A stretch of 64,000 bases of DNA from Trichobilharzia szidati (lineage: Eukaryota; Platyhelminthes; Trematoda; Strigeidida; Schistosomatidae). Below, one piece after another: positions 43,630 to 54,224 of this stretch. The DNA lies in assembly GCA_944472155.2 (NCBI GenBank), contig OX235279.1, positions 177,733,868-177,797,867 on the forward strand, read 5' to 3'. The notes beneath the pieces are model-generated. The model searched no databases and was not told the DNA's origin. It saw only the letters and a list, made by a program, of their open reading frames with translations. The position numbers were made by a program, and so were the translations under genes. The number at the start of each line of letters is the position of its first letter. The stretch's first letter is position 1.

Positions 43630-43990
43630 TTTCAAGTATCTTTTTTGTTTGATTGCTTGGAGGATTTCATCATGAGCTGACATCAGTTAGAGAACCACTG
43701 GAAAATCTGGGAGTACTGGACAGCTGTTTCGTCCTAGTCTGGAACTCATCATCAGTACTGCTGAAGAGCAAGCAAGCTAGCAAGCTCATAGACCGACAAG
43801 CCACTGGAACTCAATCCAGTGGTCTGCGAGCTAACTAGCCTTGTAACCAGAAAGTCCTGGATTCGAACCCCGATAGTTGCGCACTGCTGAGGAGCAGGCT
43901 GCAAACAAGGGAAACAGAAACATCTGTCCAGTACTCCCAGGTTTTCCAGTGGTTCTCTAACTGATGTCAGTTTATGATGAAATCCCCCAT
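43630..43990 (-). mobile_element. SINE-1 copies, two pieces in opposite sense
   Basis: The left piece (43650-43770) is antisense with a hammerhead block at 43713-43758. The right piece (about 43825-43985) is sense with B-box GGATTCGAACCCC and a damaged ribozyme. Ends ATTTCATCATGAGCTGAC and TTATGATGAAATCC are inverted copies. Confidence 0.75.
43713..43758 (-). ncRNA. Hammerhead ribozyme motif (SINE-1, one core change)
   Basis: Minus strand: GTACTG/CAGTAC helix I, core ATGATGA (first base A instead of C), GTTCC..GGAC around loop AGACTA, GAAA, CAGCTG, TC. The lost first C should abolish cleavage. Confidence 0.6.
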
Positions 43991-44267
43991 GCTAGGAAAA
44001 ATATTCACAAACGTAACGGGTTATGAACCACATCATCACAGTCATATTGACAATCACTAAAAGTCACTCATACTTTAGCGCGAGGAATCTGAACATATCA
44101 GTCACAAAGTGTTCACTTCAAAAGAAGAGAATTTCGAATTGCTCGTTTGCATAGTGATTATCAAGCAGAACAGCACAATATTTATTTGCCAGCCATGATG
44201 TTAATGAATTAAAGAGACAATAGCTTAGAAACAACTTCATGCATTAGCTAGGGGTCGCGCCTTGTCG

Positions 44268-44490
44268 TGAATTGGCAGAAGTTAGAATCCATAGGCCATT
44301 GGATCGTGTCCCAGTGGCTTAAGGGTATACGAGCTCACCTTGTAACCAGAAGGTACTGAGTTCGAACCCCGGTGAGTGCGTACTGTTGAAGAGTCCCAGA
44401 CCAAGACGAAACAGCTGTCCAGTACTCCCTGCAGGTTTTCCAATGGTTCTCTAACCAATGTCAGCTCGTGATGAAATCCTGTAACCAATT
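44268..44490 (+). mobile_element. SINE-1 copy inserted into a PLE
   Basis: tRNA-like part from GAATTGGCAGAAGTTAG, A-box-like TGGCTTAAGGG, B-box GAGTTCGAACCCCGG, hammerhead 44380-44425, right end CGTGATGAAATCCTGTAACC. PLE coding sequence starts directly after it. Confidence 0.85.
44380..44425 (+). ncRNA. Hammerhead ribozyme motif (SINE-1)
   Basis: GTACTG (44380-44385) and CAGTAC (44420-44425) form helix I. Core TTGAAGA (44386-44392) has T for the first C. GTCC faces AGAC in stem II, one pair lost. GAAA 44408-44411, CAGCTG, TC. Confidence 0.65.
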
Positions 44491-44930
44491 TCTTCTTTAG
44501 AAAATCTCTCAGTACGTTTGTGATGCGTTTTTGAGTTGCATCTGTCTTGTCTTTCTGGCAGTCGTCGACTTTAAACCTCAATGGGTCATTCAGCACAGTT
44601 TTCATCTTTGCGATGTAGGCATCTTTATCCATTTCAACCACTCCTGAGCCTTTGTTAGGTCGCAGTATGACGATTTCGTCATTATTTCTGACAGCTTTCA
44701 ATGCTTTTTGATGCTCTTCAGAGAGGATTTCGGAATATGACGTTGGTGAAATGAGGTATTGATTTGCAACGTCGACCAGCTTAGATTTGAACCCGCTCTT
44801 CTTGTGCTCAGCAACTGGAATAAGGTCATTCAGTTGATAGAATAGGTTTTCGAATTGAGCTGCGACATCAGTTCTTTTGACAAATTTATTCGGGATATAG
44901 AAGTTAAATCCTGGTAGCTGGATGTCTTTA
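44488..44930 (-). mobile_element. PLE N-terminal and finger region, open frame
   Basis: An uninterrupted minus-strand frame from about 44925 to the SINE-1 junction. It contains FNFYIPNKFVKRTDVAAQFE, then NDEIVILRPNKGSGVVEMDK, the signature just before motif A in PLE reverse transcriptases ('LRPDKGSGVVVMD'), and LRDFLKKK at the junction. This is the only place in the window that shows this upstream region, and it is unusually intact. The polymerase core is absent. Confidence 0.75.
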
Positions 44931-45559
44931 TTCTCTCATCTGATTCCGTAATCTTTGTCTTTAACCTCACCGCCTTTTATAATCTGTAATTTTGCTTGTC
45001 TCTTGTTTCTATGATTTGAGTTGAATTCACTACATTGTTACCTGATTTATTAGTCACTCTGCTTCTTACGCATCTCTCGTCTTTATTACGTAACTCCTCT
45101 GTAACCCTTGTATGCATACATTTATTTTGTTTAAACTTGGACTGTCTGTGTAAGAACTATATAAGCGCAATTTTCTGAGCACTGTTCACTAATTGTGGAA
45201 CTTTCTGTCAACTGACAGCATGTAAAATTTACAAGTATGCTAAAATGTCTCTGTACGTAAACCTCATAATTTATATAGGCTGTGAGCATCTGATTAGAAG
45301 CCAACGAAATGAATGATGGCACCATATTATTCTGCACAAACCACTGTTGGTCTTGCTTTATTTAAAAACAACTTAGGTTGGCTGAAAGCTATTGAATAAC
45401 TGAAGACTATAAAAGGACGTCAAAGAAATGAAGTCTTACTGGGACCAGGAAACACCAGTTGGTTTCCAGTTCCTATTCCAGGTTTGGAAGAGAGATTCCA
45501 CACTGTGAAATAGTTGGGAAACAGCGAACCTTTGGTGAAAATTTTCTTCAAATGCCTAA
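44931..45559. other. No gene recognised
   Basis: Possibly the 5' part of the neighbouring PLE at first (45.0-45.1 kb), then unknown AT-rich sequence. Confidence 0.35.
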
Positions 45560-45787
45560 AATTATATTAGATGGTTAGAGGCAGTCGGCCATAGGGAGCG
45601 CAGTCTGACAAAGGTTTCGTGCTAGTTGGCACTCACCAGTCAGGAAGGCGTATCTGCAACCTTGAAGGTCACAAGCTTGAAAAACTCAGTGGTAACGTCT
45701 CTGACTGCAGCACTGGGTGACGTGCGTTCGAATCTCGGAAGGGACATGACTGTTCCTTCAAGGTTGCAGATACGCCTTGCTGACTGA

Positions 45788-45820
45788 CTGGTGAGTGCTA
45801 GCTAGCACGAAACCTAGGTC
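45788..45820 (+). ncRNA. Hammerhead-like motif (SINE-2)
   Basis: CTGGTGA (consensus CUGANGA, one change), GTGC, loop TAGCTA, GCAC, GAAA (45809-45812), palindrome CCTAGG, TC. Helix I is not convincing. The same arrangement recurs at 19.4, 38.4, 58.4 and 62.4 kb. Confidence 0.5.
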
Positions 45821-45825
45821 AGGCT

Positions 45826-46016
45826 GTGCGTCGGTGGCACAGTGGTTAGGACTCTCGCCGACCATGCACATGGTCCGAGGTTCGATCCCCTGCCGACGCA
45901 CACCCGATATCTACGGTGGGCCTGCACAATTTGGGCTACCGATATCCATACTGAAAATGCAATACTTGTACCGAAAATACGGTATGGCATCAAGCTGTAA
46001 TCAAAAATAAATAAAT
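45826..46016 (+). mobile_element. SINE-3 nested in SINE-2
   Basis: The head 45826-45901 folds as in the 32.04-kb copy, with ends GTGCGTCGG/CCGACGCAC fully paired. Body CCGATATCCATACTGAAAAT and an (AAAT)n tail ending near 46015. Confidence 0.85.
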
Positions 46017-46185
46017 TCCTATGGCCGATTGCATCCAACTACCTAATATCATCAAATCAATGTGCACCGTGATGGCGAGCTACCTAGAATGGTGTTCACA
46101 TTGCAAACCTGACTAACAGTATTCAGTCTGCACCAAAGAAAGGACTAGACATGCCACACAAGTTACTGGTGTGTAATCAAAGTAC

Positions 46186-47020
46186 CTAAAACTATCTAAT
46201 GCAAGTGTTGGTACTGTGGTACTGTGGAAGAATGCAAATCCATACCTCCATATACATGAAAGTGATGTGATCATCAGTAATAATTTGTGCTCAAAAAATT
46301 GCCCAGTTATCAGTACTGCATCACTACGCGTTATTTCAAATAAACGTATCTACTATGGAACAAAAAAATACAAAACTGACACAAATACTTCTAAAAATAG
46401 AAACCACAGACAACGAAAATACTGACAAACACTCACTTTTAACACAAAGTGACGAACACATATGGCCTGTAACCGAGTTTTGTAACATTGGTTACTGTGA
46501 AGAACGTTACTATGGTTAACTGTTTTTTTAACCATGTAGGGTATATACAAATTTTTCTGAAATTTGTTTTTCAAACTTGACTAATCAATTAAAATTGTAC
46601 AACTTAATTCAAAAAGTTTTAGATTTTCTGGCATTCGCATAATCTATTTTTTTTCACGTGATGTAAGGTGAATTCTGAGTCTTGAAAGCAGATATTTTTG
46701 TGTGATTCGACTATGATTAACACCGTAGTAGTAGCAGTAGTAGTAAAAAGTATAAACTTCAAATAGGCAGTGGGTTAGTGATATTTGAAACCAAGCCTCC
46801 GCTTATTCTATTATGTAGTTCGCTTACACTCTTATACTCACTTGACTACGAAATGAAATTCAGTAAATGCAAATATATATACATATATATGTACACTTAC
46901 TGGCCATGTAAAAATAAGTAATATCAAGTTATGCGGCTTTAGGCATTGACTATAGTTGTGTTTCTTTTATGAGTCCAAATAAGTATAAAATTTGGGCGCT
47001 ATGGTGGTAGAGTATAAGTC
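46186..47020. other. No gene recognised
   Basis: AT-rich. (TA) repeats near 46870-46895. No exon seen. Confidence 0.4.
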
Positions 47021-47640
47021 CATTATGGATAAGATTTTATTTTGATGAAATCACGCACAGTGTGCTATACAGCAATATTAACTGATGACCACGTTTCGAG
47101 CACAAACTATTGCCATTCATAATCATACCAAGTCACTCACACAACGTTTTCCTTCATTTATATATAGATGAGTGAAATTGATGATTAGACATTTGAATAA
47201 AATATCAGAAATAATAATATGAATGTTAATGATCAATTACAATCAGTTGGGAAATAAGACGAGTGTTTTTATAGTCAAAATAAGTAACCTGTTAGAATGT
47301 TGTGATATGCTTGAATCGAAATAGAATTTTGAGATTATTTATTATCCCCCTCTGATTTGACTGACTGGTGGTAATGATATCTTCCATACATATTTCTGGT
47401 ATTTGCATTGAGTTATTCTTATTGCATGTGTTGGGTGTAGACTTAATGAACCAGGATTCAGTAATCAATCTCTCTCTCCACCTACATAGATTACTTCTTA
47501 GGATCTTAACCCTCCCCAACCCTATTAGGTGTTGGTGTGTCAATGCTCCTACTCCAAAAAATATGGTGGAGATATGTGAATCACACCTTCACAGTGCTAA
47601 AACCAAAACCTATCTCTCTTTAGCTTTTTGACACATGTAA
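47021..47640 (-). mobile_element. PLE-F 3' part, antisense
   Basis: End block CCATTATGGATAAGATTTTA, hairpin GAGCAC...GTGCTC region, then minus-strand VKILRSNLCRWRERLITESW (endonuclease C-terminus). Head-to-head with the next copy. Confidence 0.75.
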
Positions 47641-48840
47641 ACTTACTAGTAGAGGGAAAAAATTCATATTTGAATCGGAAAATGAACAAGGACAATTAGC
47701 TATGTTAGACTGTAAAATAAAACGAGTAGAAGAAGGTAAACTGCACACTTTTTTTCCTTCGCGTTCCCCAGTGGAACATAGGGCTTCAAGCTAGTGGCTT
47801 GAGGTTTCTGAAGCAGTGTTTATTTTATTTTACAGGATGGGGTTGCTAGCCTCATGCCCAACCTTTCCTCTTCACCAGCATTATTTCTGGATTAGCGAGG
47901 TAAAGGAGTGCGTTGGCGGCCGGGGATCGAACCCTGGACCATGTGCATGGTCGGCGAGCATCCTAACGGCTATGCCACCAACGCACAAACTGCACACTAG
48001 TGTTCATAAAAAACCGACGTATTCTGCTAATAGATATTTAGACCTTATTTCATCTCATCCATTAACTGTTAAGTCAGGCTTAGTTAAGTGTTTAACAAAC
48101 CGAGCAATGGCACTAAGTAGGACAACAAAAAACCTAAACGACGAAATAAAACAAATAGAAGGAGATGCGTTGGTATCAAAGAACTATCCTATAAAATTCA
48201 TTAGGAAGATCAGAAAAGGCCAAAAGCAAAATAAAAATGATTGTGAAACTAGTAATGATAACATATACAAGAGAGAATATAAGGAATCTACAATTTTTTA
48301 CCACGTATGGAAGTGACATCTGAAACTCTACGTAGGATTCTTAATAAAGCAGGAATTTGAGTGGCATTCAAACATACAAACTCACTCAGAGACATGCTCT
48401 GTATGTTAAAAGGACACGTCGAACCAATTAAACGAAATAATATAATTTGCAAAATACCCTGCAATGACTGTGATTGAGGTCAACTACATAGGTCAAACTA
48501 GTACATGTGGAGTAGTCAGATTGTCGGAACATAAGAATTTATCTAAGGTAAGAATGGTTGACCCCACCTATGAAGATAAGTAATTTAGAAAAAAGCTCAG
48601 CACTCCATCACACTACATTCATTGACACACCACCACACAAAAGGGTGGGAGAGGGTTAAGATTCTAAGAAGTAATCTAGGTAAGTAGAGAGAGAGATTGA
48701 TTACTGAATCGTGGTTCATTGAGTCTACATCAAACACAACACATGCAATAGAAATGACTCAATGGAAATACCAGATATATGGAAGATATTATTACCACTA
48801 GTCAGTCAAATCAGAAGAGGATAATAAATAATCTCAAAAT
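47641..48840 (+). mobile_element. PLE-F copy, sense, split by SINE-3
   Basis: Reads LDCKIKRVEEGKLHT up to 47749, then after SINE-3 SVHKKPTYSANRYLDLISSH and LTNRAMALSRTTKNL. Endonuclease region at about 48420-48560 is CNDC- and YIGQT-like but broken, then WRERLITESWFI-like to about 48840. The polymerase core is absent. Confidence 0.8.
47750..47986 (-). mobile_element. SINE-3 insertion with perfect 12-bp target duplication
   Basis: AAACTGCACACT lies at 47738-47749 and 47987-47998. The tRNA-like head is 47986-47908 (minus strand), with fully paired ends GTGCGTTGG/CCAACGCAC, A-box-like TGGCATAGCCGTTAGG and B-box GGGTTCGATCCCC. The tail toward 47750 is T-rich on the plus strand. Confidence 0.9.
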
Positions 48841-48884
48841 GAGAAAAGAGTGATGAGAGATTCAAAACGGAGATAATAAACAGA

Positions 48885-49200
48885 GATATGAGGCGAAAGG
48901 AATAGTAATATGGAAGAACAATATATCTTTATTGGACATAATAAGTCACAAGGAGTGGGTGCATCTCTGTGACACATTTACAACGATTTTGAGCATGCCA
49001 AATCAACAAATGTCTCCAGACATCGGTTCCTGCCGTCCCGGGCGCCCCAACCAGGGAGTCAGGTAGCCTACACCTCTCCACGTGGCTGGCTAGCTGGATT
49101 ACACTGACTGTTGTGGATTTCGTTGACTGATGAAGCCATGTTTCGGTTTGACCACCACCACTGGCTAACTCTTTTCCAACCTGATCCATCCTATGTCAGA
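48885..49200 (-). mobile_element. RTE-B C-terminal fragment
   Basis: An open minus-strand frame of 86 codons (MDQVGKELASGGGQTETWLH, then HVERCRLPDS), the same tail as at 18.1 kb. Confidence 0.75.
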
Positions 49201-49599
49201 AAACATTGTCTGTCGAGGGTATAAGTAGACTCCCGTGTGACTTATATAGTCCCATTGTTGAGTGAAGTGTGTTCTACTTCTAGTAGCATGTACAGTCCAC
49301 TGGCTACTGACAGAAAGCTATCTAACTGAAATGTATAAACGATAATTGCAACTGGTTTTATGCAACTTCACCTGCTGAGACCTATTCATGCAATTGAAAA
49401 CGTCCTTATATGTTTGTAACTTCCTGTACGAAAATGCGAAGCTGTATTTCTGACATATATAGGTTGTAAGACTGACTGATTAATGTTTTAAATCACATTG
49501 AATCAATACTGATATTGATCGAATACAGTTCACTAGCATCTGTAAATGATAATATGCACCAGCATAACACTAAACTGAATGTTCATTTACTCAAAGGGA
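49201..49599. other. No gene recognised
   Basis: Unidentified AT-rich sequence. Confidence 0.4.
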
Positions 49600-49855
49600 A
49601 CAATAAAGAATTTATAAGTTTTTGGGTCCCACAGAAGGCCAAGATAGCAACAGTGCTTGAACCTGTTTCTTCCACACGCAGAGTACCAGTTGATTAAGGC
49701 TGGTGAAGTATTCGGTATATCTAGAGGCCTTTGTGAATTTATTGGATAGATAGATAGACACTAGAATGGCAATTTTGTGACCTGTTTGGACTAGGTGATC
49801 TAATGTAGAAGTTTTAGTGATTTCAACCACACGTTTGTTTAGCCACACTGCTAGG
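49600..49855 (-). mobile_element. PLE C-terminus, antisense
   Basis: Minus-strand TSTLDHLVQTGHKIAI, then TEYFTSLNQLVLCVWKKQVQ and ALLLSWPS, the typical PLE ending ('EHLV.TGH' and 'VQPLLLPWPS'). Confidence 0.65.
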
Positions 49856-49879
49856 TATACGTGTAAAACGTGGGCACTG

Positions 49880-51290
49880 TGGTAGTAAGTAATTTAATAT
49901 TTGTTTGTTCACACAGTCAGTGAAACAGCATTATTTACTGAATGACGTTTCGAGCAAAATTTATTGCTGTTCATAATCATATCGCCAATTATAATCACAC
50001 GACTTCGAAACTTGAGTTTTATAGTTTTCTTTGTCCTCTCCTATTTGTCGTCGTTGGGGTAGTAGAATTTTCCAGATATCAGGATATAGATAGGTAGATA
50101 GATAGGATATAGATAGATTTTTCGAACAAATTAACTCAAAGATGGAGGCAATTCAATTCACTAATGAACTGGAAAGTCGAGAAGGGGAGCTTCCAGTGTT
50201 GGATTGTAGCGTGTAAACACGAAAGAAGATTGGAAGTTAAACATTAGTGTTTATAAGAAACCTATACATTCAAACAGATATTTGAACTTCCAATCACCCC
50301 ATCCTATGTCAGTAAAAATAGGATTGGTGAAATGTTTAAGTGACAGAGCACAAAAACTAAGTAATATCAAGGAAAATCTAAGACAGGAAGTGAGGCATCT
50401 AAGAGAAACTTTGAAACTTAATAATTACCCTGATGAATTAGTCAAAAGGAGTGCAGGGAAATGTAAAAATAAAATAAATAATGATAGTAGTGATAGTGAT
50501 AATACTAATAATGATAATAGTAATATTAATGACGACATGCATGTCACACGCGCTAGATAATAACAACACCAACAATAAGGAATCTAAATCATCAGTAGTA
50601 ATTCCATAGAAGGAAGGAACCTCGGAAACCTTACTCAGAATTCTTAACAAGGCAGGAATTAAAGTAGCTGGCATTCAAACCACCCACAAACTCAATTAGA
50701 AACATGCTTTGTCGGTTAAAGGATCAATCCTGTGGAGTCAATTCAATGAAGCAATTTAGTTTATCTAATACCCCACTGGAATGATTGTCACGTCAAATAC
50801 ATAGGTCGAAGTAGTAGAACAGGGTCAGTCAGCCACTCTAGCCGAGCATAAAAACCTAGTAAAATCTAGATTGGTTGACCCAAATGAGATAAGAAATCTG
50901 GAGAATAGTTCACCTATAGCACTATATGCAGTTATACACAACCATACAACAGGATGATGGGATAAGGCGACAGTTTTAAAATCTAATGTGACAGGGTGGA
51001 GGGAGAGATTGATTACAGGAGCTTTGTCTATCGAATCAACTGAGAGAGAACACGTGTAATACGAATGATTCAACACCTGTCCCAGATATCTGGAAAATTC
51101 TACTACCCCAACGACGACGAATAGCAGAAGACAAAGAAAACTAAAAAACTCAAGTTTCGAAGTCGTGTGATTATAATTGATGAAATGATTATGAACAATA
51201 AGTGAATTGTGTTCGAAACATTGTCATCCAGTAAATAATACTATTTCACTCAGTGTGTGAAGCATCTAATAAACGAACAAATATGGAATC
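49880..51290 (+). mobile_element. PLE-G copy with ~200-bp inverted arms
   Basis: Arm 49886-50085 is the inverse of about 51085-51290 (from TCCAGATATC through the CGTTGGGGTAGTAG block to GTTTGTT). Between the arms, sense: LNFQSPHPMSVKIGLVKCLS, LRQEVRHLRETLKLNNYPDE, a broken CNDCHVKYIG and RSSRTGS segment, WRERLITGALSIEST. Polymerase core missing. Confidence 0.8.
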
Positions 51291-51954
51291 ACACCACAAG
51301 GTGTTTCTGAGCAGGAAATATTAGTTTCTAAGGGCAACGGCAGCTAGCCTAGTTACGTCGTCTTCCCGTCCCAGAATTATTACAATGCTCAAACATAGGA
51401 ACCCAATAAGTTAAAGTAACTAGATAAGCACTGAGTAGCAGACAGTTTAATTACACGGCATTGTATGAACACTATGAAAAGCAATTTTTCAAATCTAATA
51501 GCAAATCAACTTTCATTTTAAACGCAAACTCCATTTTAATTAAGAAGTGAAACCAATAGCAAGATTTCATATTCACTAAATAATTCATGACCTTGGATCA
51601 ATAACAAGGTGGACATTTTTTTAAACCAGCTTAAGTATTCATTACGCGGTGATAGTAAAAGCAACAATAATATTCCCGCAACTTAGGAGCCTTAAAATTT
51701 ACTCAGAATTAGTAAAAAAAGAAAACACTATTTGAAAGTTTTCGGTTTTTAAAGTGGCTATTTTGGGCAAGTTTTGTTTCATGATTTCAGTTAATTATGA
51801 GCTGTAGAATTCTGTACACTAGTGATTATTTAAAACAGAAGATAAATAATAATAATAACAAAGGCTACAGGAAGTTCACTAGTATGATCCTAAGATGTAG
51901 AATAAAGCATGACATTACTGACGATGTTTTTATTATATTCTTCGCAACCTTAAG
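51291..51954. other. No gene recognised
   Basis: AT-rich, no repeat named. Confidence 0.4.
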
Positions 51955-52665
51955 TGTTTGTATGTCTATCTGTCTATCTTTTTTCGACATAAAACTTTGC
52001 ACCGATGTGCGGCAGTTCAAGTCGCCACACTCCCTCTTTGTAGCACACAAAGCAAGAGAAGAAAGTAGGAGAATTGTATTAATAAAGACAGTAAACAGAG
52101 GTGTGAGACAAAAACAATGGTAGTAACGAAGAACAAAACAGTTTCATTGGAAATCATAAGTCACAAGGAGTGAATGCATCTGCACCAGCCACTGAGAACG
52201 ATTTTGAACCATGTCACCAATTGTTTCCAACCATTGGTTTTTACCGTCCCGAGGACCCCAACCAGGAAGTCTACACCTTCCTACGTGGCTGGCTTAGACT
52301 AACTGTTGTAGATTTGATTGCCTGGTGCCATGTTTTGGTTTAACCACCACTCACTAGCTCTTTTCCAGCCTGACCCTATATCAGCTAACATTACCCGTCG
52401 AGGAAGGCGATGGATGGCTAGGCTTACGTAGCACATGTCCTAACCATCTCAGTCGATGTAATTTCACGGTCTCGTCTATTGATTTCCCCGCCTTACCTAG
52501 CACTCGACCGATGCCTAACCTCAATATTGCTCACCTTATTATACCACTTCACACGGGAGATAGGACGCAGACACCTACGATCAAAGACAACTAATCTTTA
52601 CATGTCTTCCGCTCTCAATGGCCAGGTCTCACAGCCATAAAGGAGGACAGAGCGGACTGCCCTTT
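51955..52665 (-). mobile_element. RTE-B 3' end, antisense
   Basis: Clear copy of the 3' block (CTGTCTATCTTTTTTCGACA, then CACCGATGTGCGGCAGTTCA) through the C-terminal tail to the CETWPLRVE-like region, where it is truncated at about 52665. Confidence 0.8.
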
Positions 52666-53379
52666 GTACGATTCTAAAAGACACAACTTTGTGAAACTAC
52701 TTATGTCTTATTAACTCTGTGACAAAGTATCTTCCTTATATCAGATGTGTACAAACTTCGTGCCACTTAGGTCCATTGATATCGTAGACTATTTATTGTT
52801 ATTTGTTTTTTAACAAAACAAAATATCAATGCAAATGTTTGACGCCATGGATTTAATAATAATAATAATAATAGTAACAATTTCATTTAGAATAAATTAA
52901 GATCAAAGTTAAGATGATTTTGGTTTTTGTTCGTCACAAAAAAATCAATCTACACAGATAGATCATGGTGTGTTTGATTGAACTATTTTATAAAGATTCT
53001 TATGTAATCTGAAATATCAAACTATAGGGTATACACGTTTTTACTGTATATTTTTGTTCTGTTAGATTCGATTCGCAAGACTGTGTATTAAACGTTAAAA
53101 AAATAATGAAATTAGGCACACATTTTACCATGAACACAATCAGATCTCTCTAAACAGTGAAGCTCACTTCATTTCACCTTTTTTTTTACCAGACAAAACA
53201 GTTGGGCACCAAAACTGTTGTGTGGCAATAGAACTCACTCTCGCTAGTCAGGTGCTTCAGGGTTTGTTGCTGGCCTGGGTGGTTTAGCCGGGGAATTTCT
53301 GAAGTATATTTCGAATAGCGCTGAATATCTTGAATTGATCAGTTGTTCTGTCACTGAACTATATAAACGTTTTCGTTCT
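52666..53379. other. No gene recognised
   Basis: AT-rich with an (AAT)n run near 52858-52875. Confidence 0.4.
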
Positions 53380-53930
53380 CCTTTTACTAGCCAGGCTGCA
53401 TAGTGCTCACGAGCGCGTTTTTAAAGTTGGTGCATGGTATGGCCGATGTACTCAGCCTTGCACGAGCAAGTTAACCGGTATATGCACGTTGAAGTAGCCC
53501 AATACGCCGGCTTGTCTTTCGCGTTCTGGCTGAAGAGTTTCTTGCAGGAAAACGTCAGTCGTAGGCTCATGGCGAAGTATGCTTTCGTCAGAGAATTGCA
53601 GAGGCGTTTACGAAAGATTTCTGCTTCAATGTCACCTTTGAATTCTAGATTAAGCAGAAGTATTTTCTTTGGAACGGATTGGACTTGTTCGGAAGTCTTC
53701 TTTGGTTTGAGATGCTGGTCTATGAACCTGGGTGGAAACCCGTTTTCTATCAGGGTTCTTCGGAGATTACGCAGTTCTTCATCAATCACTTCCTTGCTGC
53801 CTATCTCCCAAATCCAATCTGACCTCTGACCGGAAATAATTCTGGAACTTTCCCACACATATAAATACACGAATGTGCAGGCTTGTTGATGACTATGTCG
53901 AAAAGAAAAGTTTCTTCGTTGCAACCGTCT
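53330..53930 (-). mobile_element. PLE-D endonuclease region, open frame of 167 codons
   Basis: The minus-strand frame 53924-53421 reads RRTLIENGFPPRFIDQHLKP, LLLNLEFKGDIEAEIFRKRL, FSCKKLFSQNAKDKPAYWAT, CIYRLTCSCKAEYIGHT: the end of the connector and the start of GIY-YIG. The remaining HYAAWLVKGERK part follows in another frame toward 53340. The right-hand end (53.82-53.92 kb) is the terminal-repeat-like segment also found at 5.15-5.24 kb. Confidence 0.8.
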
Positions 53931-54224
53931 TTTAAATAATTCCTAAGATCTAGTGCCATGACACCCTGGACATGGACTCGGTTGGAACAGGTGATATTGC
54001 ATGGGAAAGTTAAGAGAGTGGATATGTGATTGACCAACTATTCAAGGATAATTACACAAACTGCCCAGTAAATGTTTATAAATAAAGGAACGATTGCAAG
54101 AGTACCGATTCCAAGTATGTAATGAAGGCTACAAATTGTGTCTGCAAAAAAAATAAACCTTGTCTAGGTTACGTTTTGCAGACATAATCTTATTTTCATG
54201 CATACAGTGCTTTCCTTTACCAAG
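53931..54224. other. No gene recognised
   Basis: Spacer between PLE-D and RTE-B. Confidence 0.4.

Larger units (their letters stand above)
45560..46185 (+). mobile_element. SINE-2 copies with a nested SINE-3
   Basis: A short antisense piece (45565-45670) precedes a sense copy that starts at about 45680 with a tRNA-like CTCAGTGGTAACGTCTCTGA, B-box CGTTCGAATCTCGG, and a hammerhead-like block at 45788-45820. At about 45826 the SINE-2 body is interrupted by SINE-3 and continues at 46017 with TCCTATGGCCGATTGCATCC. Confidence 0.8.

Noticed and set aside
45131..45337. Candidate missing 5' exon of the otopetrin-like gene
   Set aside because: No membrane-helix pattern and no suitable phase-1 donor seen.
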